DNA of 64,000 bases from Hippopus hippopus (taxonomy: Eukaryota; Mollusca; Bivalvia; Cardiida; Cardiidae): NCBI GenBank assembly GCA_946811185.2, contig OX328110.1, positions 21,810,456 through 21,874,455 on the forward strand, given 5' to 3'. The position numbers and the translations under genes are program-made. The first letter of the stretch is position 1, and every line of letters begins with the position of its first letter. Below, in pieces: positions 44,501 through 47,521 of this stretch. The notes under the pieces are model-generated. The model was not told where the DNA came from. It searched no databases and was given only the letters and a program-made list of their open reading frames with translations.

Positions 44501-46872
44501 TGTCATGGTTTAACCAATTAAAAACGCCAAATAAGCGACCAAACTGATAATTACTCAAATAATATTCTCGAAAAGAAGAACCGATCAGTATGTTTCTCTT
44601 CATTCGATCTTTGGTTTTCTTTGAGGTGATATAATATTTTGGATGGCATAAGATCAGATCAAAATGCCGAAATGCCCATGTGATGCTTCTGAGCCATTAA
44701 ATCAAAAGAGGAAAAAGTATATGTGTAAATTTAATTCTCAATGGACTTCAGTGTACAAAGGAATAGAGAAAAGTGAAAAAGGTTATCAGTATGCATTCTG
44801 CAAATCATGCCTTCAGAAAATACTTTTGAACTAGAGGCACTTGAGCGCCTGTATCGCTCCACAGGCCTGATATTTCTATAATGGCAAAAGGAAGTTTTTA
44901 ACAATTATCATTCAATCCTGCATTTTAGCTCACTGAAGAAACAATTTGGTAGACAACCACCATAGGAACTTACCTGCAAAACAACAATGAAATCCAATGA
45001 ATAGTTTTAGAGAAGAAATTTTTCAAAGATTTTACTTTATACCATAAAAGGAAAATGAGTCTCCCATAAAAGCCATGTTTTTTGACAGATCTTTTTTTTT
45101 TTAAGGAATTCTGTAAACCTGTATCTAAGGAACATTCCTGCAAAATAATAATGCTATCCAAATAGCGGTTTGGGAGGAGAAGATTTTTAAAGGTTTTTTA
45201 CTTTGGTTGCCATGGCAACCAGAATTCTTCATGGAACACAATTATTTGAAGGAATTTGAAAGAGGACCACCAAAGGAACATTCCTGTGAAATTTGGTAAA
45301 AATCCAGTCAATAGTTTCTGAGGAGAAGTTTTTTAAAGAAAAAGTTTACGGACGCACGCACGGACGAACGGACGAACGAACGGACAGACGGACGCACGAC
45401 AGACACAACGCCATGACAATAGCTCACTGGCCTTCGGCCAGTGGAGCTAACAACAATGAAATCCAATGAATAGTTTTAGAGAAGAAATTTTTCAAAGATT
45501 TTACTTTATACCATAAAAGGAAAATGAGTCTCCCATAAAAGCCATGTTTTTTGACAGATCTTTTTTTTTGTAAGGAATTCTGTAATCCTGTATCTAAGGA
45601 ACATTCCTGCAAAATAATAATGCTATCCAAATAGCGGTTTGGGAGGAGAAGATTTTTAAAGGTTTTTTACTTTGGTTGCCATGGCAACCAGAATTCTTCA
45701 TGGAACACAATTATTTGAAGGAATTTGAAAGAGGACCACCAAAGGAACATTCCTGTGAAATTTGGTAAAAATCCAGTCAATAGTTTCTGAGGAGAAGTTT
45801 TTTAAAGAAAAAGTTTACGGACGCACGCACGAACGGACGGACGGACAGACGGACGCACGGACGCACGACGGACACAACGCCATGACAATAGCTCTCTGGC
45901 CTTCGGCCAGTGGAGCTAAAAATGAAAAAAAAAAAAAAAAAAAAACTGGTAACCAGCATTTTCTTCTTTTCCAACAATATTTTCCACCCTATCAAGATAA
46001 AATCCGTCATTTGAGTCACAGTTAAAGATTTGCGTGCAAATGCTTTGAATTGAGATAAGTTAAAAACTTTGTCAACTGGTAAAGACTTAAAATGTTTGAA
46101 ATTATTTTAAAAATTCCTGTTTGTCAGTACGTATGATAAACAATATATTTAACAAAATTTATGAAGATATTTGGACTAGACTGGTTATGAAATTTGAGAG
46201 GAGAAACCGTCCTGTAGGTCTGAAAAAATCTCCCCCTTTAGACCCCCAATCTCCCCCTTTGAAATTCTAAAAAAAAACCTTTGGTATCAGAAAAAGTTTG
46301 TTTAGTGTTTAAATTGAAACTATTTGTATATAAAATGAAGGATTATTGAAAACATGAGAGTTTAAACGGGCACGAAAAATCTGTGTAAAGATTTCACCAT
46401 TTTTCTCATAAATGTCTCTGTACCCAGCTCTGACCAATCAAAACTAAAATTGCATTTGAGGAGTTATCTGTGCTAGTGTTGAACCCTGCAATTATGTTGT
46501 TTGGTAACCCTTTACCATAGAATCCCATGTATTAAAAATCCCTGGAAGTCTTTTACAAACATAATGGGAATAGGAGAAAATGCTGGTAACCAGCATTTTT
46601 TCCTTTTCCCACAATGTTTTCTACCCTTCCCAAACAATGTTCAATTTTTCAGTCACATATTGTTGTCTGCAAATGCTTTCAATATGGACTAATCCCAAAT
46701 ATAGTTGTTTGGTAAAGATGTTTTGGTAGTAACGTAATACCTTCCATCGTGGGTGGCAAACTGGAACCATATCTGCCATGCCATTTGGGAAAACTCTACC
46801 CTCTCGTCTCAACTTAGGTTCCTCCTCTTTCATGAAGAAGTAGAACGCATTTCTAATCTGTTTCTTAGGCAT
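4133..46872 (-). CDS. mael: maelstrom homologue, 15 coding exons, 614 aa, complete
   Basis: Maelstrom acts in the germline piRNA pathway, in nuage and nucleus, in transposon silencing (family knowledge). Joining 46741-46872, 43175-43291, 40945-41029, 37436-37582, 36697-36738, 34052-34185, 30659-30867, 28736-28798, 17461-17641, 14648-14699, 10554-10760, 10179-10261, 6736-6970, 4803-4925 and 4133-4167 (all minus strand) gives 1845 nt: one open frame from ATG to TAG, with GT/AG borders and matching phases throughout. The HMG box is about residues 1-68 (RNAFYFF near the start, as in vertebrate MAEL). The Maelstrom domain spans about 112-325 and carries the CxxH...C part of the ECHC zinc motif (C290, H293, C301). 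Residues 371-614 are low complexity, Pro/Gly-rich, with repeated GRG motifs, making it much longer than the 434-residue human protein. The ATG lies one base after an AG acceptor-like site, so a 5' non-coding exon is likely. Recognition rests on remembered family sequence, not a search. Confidence 0.93.
4203..4350. mobile_element. TTAA palindrome MITE, rearranged copy
   Basis: Two left halves in inverted orientation meet at a degraded centre (4250-4300). It lies in intron 14, 36 bp from exon 15. Confidence 0.55.
4640..4796 (-). mobile_element. TTAA palindrome MITE, truncated
   Basis: GTCAGATTGAAATGG through ACATTGTGGAAAAAGGAGAA, ending ATTGTACAATTAA six bases from the exon 14 donor. Confidence 0.6.
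4803..4925 (-). CDS. mael: mael coding exon 14
   Basis: Residues 563-603. KIQVGRGSGGGYGGILEKLL resembles the human C-terminal segment with RGRGITRLLESI, and a second motif SIGRGYTP follows. Acceptor ATTGCAG, donor GTAAGT. TTAA MITEs lie about 6 and 13 bp from its two ends. Confidence 0.88.
4939..5150 (+). mobile_element. TTAA palindrome MITE
   Basis: Starts TTAACCCTTTACCAAACAAT, 13 bp beyond the exon 14 acceptor. Palindrome near 5008-5050. The right end fades near 5150. Confidence 0.7.
5155..5810. repeat. decayed ~140-bp tandem core units
   Basis: Four to five degraded units with TGTGGCCTCTAGAG, GACCTACTTTT and ATCATCAAGA spacing, recognisably the core of the pearl-like elements at 15.7 and 31.1 kb. 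Both element ends are missing. Confidence 0.65.
5969..6094. repeat. 126-bp palindrome in a larger element
   Basis: Arms AAGGTGAAAGATCGAAATTT and its near complement, centred on CTAGTGGCGCAGCCACGAG. Flanking 6095-6455 may be the rest of a transposon (ends near ATTTCATGC and GCATGAAAT). Confidence 0.7.
6460..6715 (-). mobile_element. CATGCTCTG-family MITE
   Basis: Internal palindrome CAGCCCGTGCAAAACTGTACAGGCTG, flanked by the conserved ATGCATTATACCAAGCAAGT and ending CTTTTCACAAAGCATG. Adjacent to the donor of mael exon 13. Confidence 0.65.
6736..6970 (-). CDS. mael: mael coding exon 13
   Basis: Residues 485-562 plus one base. Carries PMGIGRGMF (GRG 499-501) and a PPPPPQS run, then an acidic stretch ending DVEEQSSR. 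Acceptor TTGGAACAG, donor GTAAGT. Confidence 0.88.
7209..7452 (+). mobile_element. TTAA palindrome MITE, degenerate
   Basis: Left start at 7007 is separated from the rest by a SINE tail (7120-7208). The second half is strongly diverged. Confidence 0.5.
7677..8163. mobile_element. putative TIR element
   Basis: AGCCTGGGGACATTCGA at the left is matched in reverse by TCAAATGTCCCCAGG at the right. Two further short palindromes, TACCCC...GGGGTA (7719-7740) and GCCTGGACCCAGGC (8251-8264), lie in and next to it. No ORF. Confidence 0.45.
8424..8535 (-). repeat. SINE fragment
   Basis: CAGTGCACCTATGCATGTTT and the sequence around it match the SINE at 10945-11165. Head missing. Confidence 0.55.
8585..8814 (-). 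mobile_element. TTAA palindrome MITE
   Basis: Complete reverse copy, TTAACTCTTCACCAAATG to GTGTGGTAAAGGGTTAG. Confidence 0.75.
8925..9081 (-). mobile_element. TTAA palindrome MITE, truncated
   Basis: Degraded centre. Its right TTAA (9078-9081) is shared with the next copy. Confidence 0.55.
9078..9291 (+). mobile_element. TTAA palindrome MITE, complete
   Basis: TTAACTCATTACCACACAAT to GTTTGGTAACGAGTTAA, with the palindrome AAATGCTGGTTACCAGCATT. Confidence 0.85.
9316..9548 (-). mobile_element. TTAA palindrome MITE
   Basis: Complete reverse copy ending GTGTGGTAAAAAGTTAA. Confidence 0.8.
10179..10261 (-). CDS. mael: mael coding exon 12
   Basis: Residues 457-484, containing DRHAGRAGPPPANLAPEPP, with one GRA motif (466-468). 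Acceptor TTCAACAG, donor GTAAAT. Phases fit exons 11 and 13. Confidence 0.86.
10289..10553 (-). mobile_element. TTAA palindrome MITE filling mael intron 11
   Basis: From about TGAATGCCCTACCATATGG to GCATGGTATGAAATAAAAGT, with the central TACTGGTTACCAGCATTTTC. It occupies nearly all of the 292-bp intron between exons 11 and 12. Confidence 0.7.
10554..10760 (-). CDS. mael: mael coding exon 11 (GRG-rich tail)
   Basis: Residues 388-456 plus one base. Gly-rich and includes TGQGRGMQ (GRG 419-421) and PMPMGRGLS (GRG 448-450). Acceptor TTCTAG, donor GTAACT. The donor overlaps the terminal sequence of a TTAA MITE that fills the following 292-bp intron. Confidence 0.88.
10945..11165 (-). repeat. tRNA-derived SINE, different subfamily
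   Basis: Head complement CACTGAGCTACTCAGGCAGG at its right end (tRNA box A in reverse), with box-B-like TGGTATCAAACTC. Body CAGTGCACCTATGCATGTGT is shared with fragments at 8424-8535 and 14868-14990. Confidence 0.65.
11529..13312 (+). mobile_element. TTAA palindrome MITE split by an ACGC-repeat element
   Basis: The left part (11529-11586) ends in GAAGGTTTTTGA. The right part resumes at about 13141 with TGGAGAAAATATTGTCAACC and TACCCTACTAAAGAC. The inserted element is 11587-13140. Confidence 0.7.
11587..13140 (+). mobile_element. pearl-like (ACGC/ACGG) element with three ~475-bp units
   Basis: Begins ACTAGAGGCGCTTGAGCGCC and ends GGCCAGTGGAGCTAAAAA. Three near-identical units start near 11706, 12174 and 12653, each ending in a GCAC/GGAC tetranucleotide microsatellite of different length. 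No transposase ORF, so non-autonomous. The tandem core plus ACGG/ACGC microsatellite matches the pearl family described in bivalves. Confidence 0.8.
13747..14135 (+). mobile_element. pearl-like element, short
   Basis: Core TGACAGTGGGGCCAATTTTG and TTTGCCATGGCAACCAGAGT, degenerate ACGG tract, 3' end TTCGGCCAGTGGAGGTAAAA. Confidence 0.6.
14147..14365 (-). mobile_element. TTAA palindrome MITE, complete
   Basis: TTAACTCTTTACTAGAAGAC to TTTGGTAGGGGTTTAA, with an intact central palindrome. Confidence 0.8.
14648..14699 (-). CDS. mael: mael coding exon 10 (small exon)
   Basis: Encodes ENIEDEEYSDLRMPKNP, an acidic linker. Inferred from splice sites (acceptor CTTCAG, donor GTATGT) and from phase: it converts the phase 0 end of exon 9 into the phase 1 start of exon 11. 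No direct homology that I can recall. Confidence 0.75.
14868..14990 (-). repeat. SINE tail and body fragment
   Basis: Begins with the tail complement TTTTCAGCAATATTTCAGTA, followed by a degraded body. Head missing. Confidence 0.5.
15221..15640 (+). mobile_element. older TTAA MITE carrying a nested copy
   Basis: Left half 15221-15318 ends AAAATGCTGC. Right half resumes at 15540 with TTAACAGCATTTTCTAC. The nested copy is 15319-15543. Confidence 0.75.
15319..15543 (-). mobile_element. TTAA palindrome MITE inserted in another copy
   Basis: Complete reverse copy, TTAACTCTTTCCCAAACAAC to GATAAAGGGTTAA. It sits between the two palindrome arms of an older copy, with TTAA at both junctions. Confidence 0.85.
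15652..17212 (+). mobile_element. pearl-like element with ~145-bp tandem core
   Basis: Head CAAGAGGGCCATGATGGCCC then TCGCTCACCTGG. About nine units of TGTGGCCTCTAGAGCGTACA...GACCTAGTGACCTAG follow at a 145-bp period, then a GACGG-type tract, and the end GAGCACTTTGTGCTCAGGTG AGCTAAAAA. Head and tail share GCTCACCTGAG in inverted orientation. The open frames inside are by-products of the repeat. Confidence 0.85.
17461..17641 (-). CDS. mael: mael coding exon 9 (end of Maelstrom domain, start of tail)
   Basis: Residues 310-370. FAMSDELHELYDFELTENHIP matches human YCISNSLATLFGIQLTEAHVP, closing the domain. The rest is Pro-rich (QPQPPPPRSTTY). Acceptor TGTAG, donor GTGAGA, ends in phase 0. Separated from exon 8 by an ~11-kb intron filled with pearl-like elements. 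Confidence 0.93.
17690..17998 (+). repeat. tRNA-derived SINE, head decayed
   Basis: Body GGGAAAGCAGCCATTGGCTC and tail ATAACTGAAATGAAGTTGAA match the SINE at 150-447. The head keeps box-B-like GGTTCATATCCC. It lies just upstream of mael exon 9, in intron 8. Confidence 0.75.
18091..24704 (+). mobile_element. large pearl-like element with ~490-bp composite units
   Basis: Head ACAAGAGGGCCAAGATGGCC, tail GAGCACGTTGTGCTCAGATG AGCTAAAA. Repeated blocks contain TGGTTGCCATGGCAACC, recurring near 20.79, 21.28, 21.77, 22.27, 22.59, 23.08, 23.57, 24.06 and 24.56 kb. The period is about 490 bp, with one ~323-bp shortened unit. Each unit has a C-homopolymer of variable length after GACGCCAAGAG. It is interrupted by the element at 19337-20687. 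Confidence 0.8.
19337..20687 (+). mobile_element. pearl-like element nested in the larger one
   Basis: Its own head (CAAGAGGGCCAAGATGGCCC, then CGCTCACCTGAG) and its own tail (GAGCACGTTGTGCTCAGGTG AGCTAAAAA) are present, and core sequence of the outer element continues on both sides. Confidence 0.8.
24705..24951 (+). repeat. CTGTGACCTTGACCTT repeat, left block
   Basis: Shares CACCTGTCAGTACTATAATT and CTGTGACCTTGACCTTGAAG with 28275-28690. Probably one array split by the elements between them. Confidence 0.55.
24952..26779 (+). mobile_element. pearl-like element, ~150-bp core, interrupted
   Basis: Head ACAAGAGGGCCATGATGGCC and TTGCTCACCTGAG. Core TGTGGCCTCTAGAGTGCCC plus GACCTAGTGACCTA. Tail decayed to CACGTTGTGCTTGGGTGGGC. 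Interrupted by 25915-26516. Confidence 0.75.
25915..26516 (+). mobile_element. pearl-like (ACGC) element, single-unit copy, nested
   Basis: Same ends as the element at 11587-13140 (ACTAGAGGCGCTTGAGCGCC to CCAGTGGAGCTAAAAA) but with one unit and a shorter microsatellite. Confidence 0.85.
26780..28274 (+). mobile_element. pearl-like element with ~166-bp GGGGCCAGTTTTGACCCC core
   Basis: About seven units of GTGACCCC..GGCGGGGCCAGT..GGTAGAGGTCCACTAGGAG. These are followed by a TTGCCATGGCAAC block, a GACGGACA tract and the tail GAGCACTTCGTGCTCAGGTG. The 5' head is missing where it joins the preceding element. Confidence 0.75.
28275..28690 (+). repeat. CTGTGACCTTGACCTT repeat, right block
   Basis: Two to three units of GCACTGTGACCTTGACCTTT...CACATTGTCTATCCAT...AACACCTGTCAT. 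A CA-rich tract follows, before mael exon 8. Confidence 0.6.
28736..28798 (-). CDS. mael: mael coding exon 8 (zinc-ligand segment)
   Basis: Residues 289-309 plus two bases. KCKYHEELEVKDCALGIVKR aligns with human RCKWHEENDILFCALAVCKK and supplies the C290/H293/C301 ligands of the ECHC motif. Acceptor ATTTAG, donor GTAAGT. Confidence 0.94.
28831..29026. mobile_element. CATGCTCTG-family MITE, degraded
   Basis: ATGATACATTACATCAAGCA, GTCAGCCTGTGCAGAC and CCCTTTTTACAGGGCAT are shared with other copies. Confidence 0.5.
29086..29418 (+). pseudogene. Penelope-like element GIY-YIG endonuclease fragment
   Basis: The frame contains LLVCNGCQEFYIGQTGNKL, then R39, H43, a Ser-rich HLDSC motif (60-64) and KEKIF with the likely catalytic Glu 91. 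This is the GIY-YIG plus CxxC/HxxxC zinc arrangement of Penelope-like retroelement endonucleases. No reverse transcriptase is found upstream, so it is a 5'-truncated copy. The 3' sequence (to about 29520) includes the short AAGCGAAACCGGTTGGC motif often seen behind such ORFs. Confidence 0.7.
29534..29579. repeat. GT/TA microsatellite
   Basis: About 18 GT repeats followed by a short TA run. Confidence 0.95.
29613..29852. mobile_element. CATGCTCTG-family MITE
   Basis: GAGCCATGCCCTGGCAAAAT to CCTTTTCACACAGCATGG, with an internal TCAGCCTGCG motif. Terminal repeats partly decayed. Confidence 0.65.
30190..30553 (+). mobile_element. pearl-like element, short, relative of 13747-14135
   Basis: AACTTGTGACCCTTGGGCTG, then CATGGCAGGATCATTTCTGT, a brief GACGCACGACGG tract and the tail TTCAGCCAGTAGAGCTAAAA. 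Confidence 0.6.
30659..30867 (-). CDS. mael: mael coding exon 7 (Maelstrom domain)
   Basis: Residues 220-288 plus two bases. Contains VEYCLEWIHGNA, FEIESLMHELCVHMGG and AKLTSSEWEYEPDTK, in the order of human VNWCLKHMAKA, LTVEDLVVGIYQ and VAMWDYSSNTR. Acceptor CCACAG, donor GTATGT. Confidence 0.95.
30890..31112 (+). mobile_element. TTAA palindrome MITE
   Basis: AAACTCTTTATCACACAGTC to GTTGTTTGATAAAGAGTTA. It starts 23 bp from the acceptor of mael exon 7. Confidence 0.7.
31133..32976 (+). mobile_element. pearl-like element with ~145-bp tandem core (second copy)
   Basis: Same head, core and tail as 15652-17212, with about eleven units. Later units are nearly identical to each other, which suggests recent homogenisation. 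The tail is GAGCACTTCGTGCTCAGGTG AGCTAAAAA. A TTAA MITE fragment lies on each side. Confidence 0.85.
33134..33326. mobile_element. foldback MITE (GGGCCCGTATTCACC family)
   Basis: Almost entirely palindromic: GGGTCCGTATTCACCAACC to GGTTGGTGAATACGGGCCC, with a centre near GATTGGCTAAACC. No coding capacity. Confidence 0.85.
33360..33526 (-). mobile_element. TTAA palindrome MITE, truncated
   Basis: Contains TGTGGCTCAAATGG and AAAATGCTGGTTACCAGCAT. The ends are decayed. Confidence 0.6.
33527..33759 (-). mobile_element. TTAA palindrome MITE
   Basis: TTCATTTACCAAACAACAAA to TTGTTTGGTAAAGGGTTAA, near complete. Confidence 0.8.
33767..34036. mobile_element. two TTAA MITE fragments fused
   Basis: A forward left half (33767-33829) joins a reverse copy (33830-34036) ending GTTGGGCAAAGGGTTAA, 15 bp from the donor of mael exon 6. 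Confidence 0.6.
34052..34185 (-). CDS. mael: mael coding exon 6 (Maelstrom domain)
   Basis: Residues about 175-219. Includes THQIPVENF, LWNQIENFINPNG and YPPLYC, matching human SHKIPISNF, LYRFIHPNPG and WPPIYC. Acceptor GATAG, donor GTGAGT, ends in phase 0. Confidence 0.95.
34703..34726. repeat. perfect 24-bp palindrome
   Basis: TGATAATACACT followed by its exact complement, centred on ACTAGT, in otherwise unannotated intron sequence. Confidence 0.8.
34827..34914 (+). mobile_element. TTAA palindrome MITE, left half
   Basis: TTAACCTATTCCAAACAACC to GGAAAAGGAGAAAATGTTGG, then breaks off. Confidence 0.6.
35023..35251 (+). mobile_element. TTAA palindrome MITE, complete
   Basis: TTAACTCTTTACCACACAAT to TCATCTGGTAAAGAGTTAA. 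Full 229-bp length. Confidence 0.85.
35248..35375 (+). mobile_element. TTAA palindrome MITE, left half
   Basis: Shares its first TTAA with the preceding copy and breaks off after the central palindrome. Confidence 0.6.
35668..35762 (-). mobile_element. TTAA palindrome MITE, half copy
   Basis: ACTGGTTACCAGCATTTTCT to ATTTGGTAAAGGGTTAA. Confidence 0.65.
35821..35988. repeat. 28-bp minisatellite, six units
   Basis: Unit TACTTACTAGCTGATGRAAT plus TTTTTACA. Units differ only at one A/G position. It directly adjoins a truncated TTAA MITE. Confidence 0.95.
35989..36168 (-). mobile_element. TTAA palindrome MITE, truncated
   Basis: AGTCCAAATTGAAAGCATTT through a degraded centre. The terminal part beyond the minisatellite is missing. 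Confidence 0.55.
36172..36406 (+). mobile_element. TTAA palindrome MITE
   Basis: TTAATTTTTTACCACACTGT to GTGTGGTAAAGAATT, with an intact central palindrome. Confidence 0.75.
36471..36645. mobile_element. foldback MITE (GGGCCCGTATTCACC family)
   Basis: GCCCGTATTCACCAATCATT to TGTGAGTATAGACCC. Centre AACCATTTGGTTTAACC. Confidence 0.75.
36697..36738 (-). CDS. mael: mael coding exon 5 (42-bp small exon)
   Basis: A short exon encoding GRIPTGYRFTCIEH, matching human EIPRGFRFHCQAAS directly after the FINPG motif. Phase 1 at both ends, so skipping it would keep the frame and remove 14 residues. Acceptor CATTTCAG, donor GTAAGT. Confidence 0.9.
36919..36987. mobile_element. CATGCTCTG-family MITE, terminal fragment
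   Basis: TTTTTGCAGATGCATTTAAC then CACCAGAGCATGGCTCATTT. Confidence 0.55.
37156..37355 (+). mobile_element. TTAA palindrome MITE
   Basis: TTAATTCCTTTACCACACAA onward, with the palindrome near 37222-37260. The right end is diverged and lies about 80 bp from mael exon 4. Confidence 0.65.
37436..37582 (-). CDS. mael: mael coding exon 4 (start of Maelstrom domain)
   Basis: Residues 112-161 (split codons both ends). Contains EEKFYFVSFQIL, YLPCEIAIIEYSLEKGI and HLHRFIDPG, a clear match in order to the beginning of the Maelstrom domain (compare human FLPCEIGCVKYSLQEGI ... FHSFINPG). Acceptor AATTTCAG, donor GTAAGT. Confidence 0.95.
37636..38263 (+). repeat. ~600-bp dispersed element, copy 1
   Basis: Matches 50146-50765 in inverted orientation over its whole length, e.g. 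CATTGTTACTCTGCTGGGTT, TACCGCGCTATGAAATATCA and GCAATGTTGGATTTACAAAA. No ORF and no recognised family. Confidence 0.8.
38309..38583. mobile_element. CATGCTCTG-family MITE, complete
   Basis: Terminal inverted repeats TATAATTGAGCCATGCTCTG are exact at both ends. An internal palindrome GTCAGCCTGCGCGATCC...GCACAGGCTGAC is present. A second partial terminus follows at 38585. Confidence 0.85.
39296..39582 (-). repeat. tRNA-derived SINE
   Basis: Full-length copy in reverse. The tail complement (TGGTGTTTAACGCTGTTTTC) comes first and the box-A complement GACAGAGCTATCAGGGCT last. A palindromic MITE of another family begins directly at its head end (39580). Confidence 0.8.
39580..39838. mobile_element. 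CATGCTCTG-family MITE
   Basis: GCCCATGCTCTGTGAAAAAG to CCCCTTTTGCCAGAG, with the internal CAGCCTGCCCAATCTGTGCA GGCTG palindrome. Confidence 0.75.
40076..40302 (+). mobile_element. TTAA palindrome MITE
   Basis: TTTTCCACACAATCTCCACT to GTCATTTGGTAAAGTGATTG. The palindrome is intact but both terminal TTAAs are lost. Confidence 0.7.
40511..40919 (-). mobile_element. TTAA palindrome MITE carrying a nested copy
   Basis: Reverse copy in two parts (40511-40578 and 40813-40919), ending GTGCTAAAGGGTAAG, separated by a forward copy (about 40579-40812). Confidence 0.65.
40579..40812 (+). mobile_element. nested TTAA palindrome MITE
   Basis: TCAACTCTTTCTCACACAAT to GACAAGTCTAAAATATTTTT. The terminal TTAAs are mutated. 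Confidence 0.6.
40945..41029 (-). CDS. mael: mael coding exon 3 (linker between HMG box and Maelstrom domain)
   Basis: Residues 84-111 plus one base. Basic, coiled stretch (LEKRRMQERKKMRKDW) ending WPPGK, which resembles the conserved Trp-Pro-Pro-Gly linker of MAEL proteins. Acceptor is GTTGCAG. The donor that keeps the frame is G|GTTTGG, weaker than the usual GTAAGT/GTATGT donors of this gene. The alternative donor GTGACT, six bases further, would put a stop at the start of exon 4. Confidence 0.85.
41263..41491 (+). mobile_element. TTAA palindrome MITE, reference copy
   Basis: Best-preserved copy, 229 bp. TTAACCCTTTACCAAACAAT at the left, GTCGTTTGGTAAAGAGTTAA at the right. The central palindrome has arms of GGAAAAGGAGAAAATGCTGG and its complement, extended by TGTGGG/CCCACA and AAAACA/TGTTTT. 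No coding potential. TTAA ends suggest piggyBac-type mobilisation. Confidence 0.9.
41488..41697 (-). mobile_element. TTAA palindrome MITE
   Basis: Reverse copy sharing a TTAA with the preceding copy. Right end GTGTGGTAAAGGGTTAA. Confidence 0.8.
41705..41933 (-). mobile_element. TTAA palindrome MITE
   Basis: TTAACTCTTTACCAAACAAC to GTGTGGTAAACATTTAA. The third copy in a row. Confidence 0.8.
41985..42070 (-). mobile_element. TTAA palindrome MITE, central fragment
   Basis: GGGAAAAGGAGAGAAGGCTA to CATATTTTCAGAAGC. No ends. Confidence 0.5.
42593..42821 (+). mobile_element. TTAA palindrome MITE
   Basis: CTTCACCAAACAATCTCAAC to TTTTAGTGGTAAAAGTTG, with an intact palindrome. Confidence 0.75.
42868..43172 (+). 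repeat. tRNA-derived SINE next to mael exon 2 donor
   Basis: Box B GGTCGATTCAAATCTC, body GGGAAAGCAGCCAATGCTTT and tail ATAACTGAAATAATGTTGAA. The tail ends at the splice donor of mael exon 2 (exon starts at 43175). Confidence 0.8.
43175..43291 (-). CDS. mael: mael coding exon 2 (HMG box second half)
   Basis: Residues 45-83, 39 codons, phase 0 at both ends. Acceptor ...GGCTAG, donor GTAAGT. The segment KERFEKMAKEYKAKMRG is the basic third helix expected of an HMG box. A tRNA-derived SINE (42868-43172) ends within a few bases of the donor site. Confidence 0.92.
43331..43435 (+). mobile_element. TTAA palindrome MITE, left half
   Basis: CTATTGACCAAACAATACCA to AAAATGCTTGTTACCAATGC, in intron 1 close to the exon 2 acceptor. 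Confidence 0.5.
44046..44100. repeat. CTCCCGATTT repeat
   Basis: CAACTCTCCCGATTTGATCG, GGAGTCTCCCGATTTAGG. Possible 5' end of the hAT-like element whose first exon is at 44664. A related CTCCCCCTTT pair occurs at 46228-46262. Confidence 0.5.
44664..44834 (+). pseudogene. hAT-like zinc-finger N-terminal exon, truncated
   Basis: The ORF starts MPKCPCDASEPLNQKRKKYM and contains KFNSQW...YAFCKSC, the BED-like N-terminus seen in hAT-derived proteins of molluscs and cnidarians. Upstream (44046-44100) is a CTCCCGATTT-rich repeat typical of the ends of such elements. The frame closes at TAG, which lies in the first bases of the inserted repeat at 44830. No downstream transposase domain is visible. 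Confidence 0.45.
44830..45922 (+). mobile_element. pearl-like (ACGC) element, two units
   Basis: Same head and tail as 11587-13140. Unit 1 ends with a full tail motif (GGCCAGTGGAGCTAA, 45436-45450) fused directly to unit 2. The two microsatellites differ in composition (ACGA/ACGG). It truncates the hAT-like exon. Confidence 0.85.
45944..46091 (+). mobile_element. TTAA palindrome MITE, right half
   Basis: ACTGGTAACCAGCATTTTCT to CAACTGGTAAAGACTTAA, behind a poly-A run at the end of the pearl-like element. Confidence 0.65.
46505..46722 (+). mobile_element. TTAA palindrome MITE
   Basis: TAACCCTTTACCATAGAATC to TTGTTTGGTAAAGATG. It ends about 20 bp from the donor of mael exon 1. Confidence 0.75.
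46741..46872 (-). CDS. mael: mael coding exon 1 (start codon, HMG box first half)
   Basis: Encodes residues 1-44, starting MPKKQIRNAFYFFMKEEEPK, close to the start of the HMG box of MAEL proteins. Ends in phase 0 at AAG followed by donor GTATTA. Upstream of the ATG the minus strand reads TTTTCAGCTCTTACAGG, a pyrimidine tract plus AG, so the exon probably begins one base before the ATG and is preceded by a leader intron. A TTAA MITE ends about 20 bp beyond the donor. Confidence 0.92.
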
Positions 46873-47521
46873 CCTGTAAGAGCTGAAAACATTGGCAGAA
46901 AATGAATAATTGTGTACTTAACATGCCTGAGGGTCAACCTTTCAATAGTGTACATAGGATAAGTGACCAAGTCTGCATCTTCTTAGGACCTTACTGTCTA
47001 AAGTTGTAACTGTCCGATATGACTTTCTTCAAAATGTACAATTTCTACACACACAAACAATGAAACAAACAAAAAAAAGTTAGGTTACATGACTAATTGA
47101 AAACCATAGTCCTGCGACTTATCTTGGAACCAGTGCCTGACCTACATAGTGTTCAATAAACTTCAGACGAATACTAGTGGCATCCGGAAGCTATGCTATT
47201 TTACACAGTGATTAAAGTGAGAATGAAATTCATCGTCTTCGAAATATTTACAGTCACTTCTGTACAAAGATGAAAAACCACATAACAAGGTATTTCATTA
47301 GATTTACATTTTTCCTTTTTAATGTGGAAACTTTTGATCGCTGAATCAGAAGAAATAAATAAAAACGATTGTTCAATAGTCGTAGATTGCGGGAAACCAT
47401 GAATTGGTTGAGGGTATGTGTAGTCCTCGGCTCCACCGGTAAAAGAGTGGATTCGATATTTCCCTGCCCTGTAGGCTCGAGAGTGGAACACATAGACCCC
47501 TGACTATTTAGAACCCCTAAA
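46873..47521. other. region upstream of mael, possible promoter and leader exon
   Basis: Contains no recognised repeat. The AG directly before the mael ATG implies that a non-coding first exon may lie here or further upstream. A minus-strand frame at 47201-47493 (MFHSRAYRAGKYRIHSF...) has no family I recognise. Confidence 0.35.

Noticed and set aside
47201..47493. 96-aa minus-strand ORF upstream of mael
   Set aside because: No recognisable family and no in-frame link to mael exon 1. At most a leader exon, not claimed as coding.
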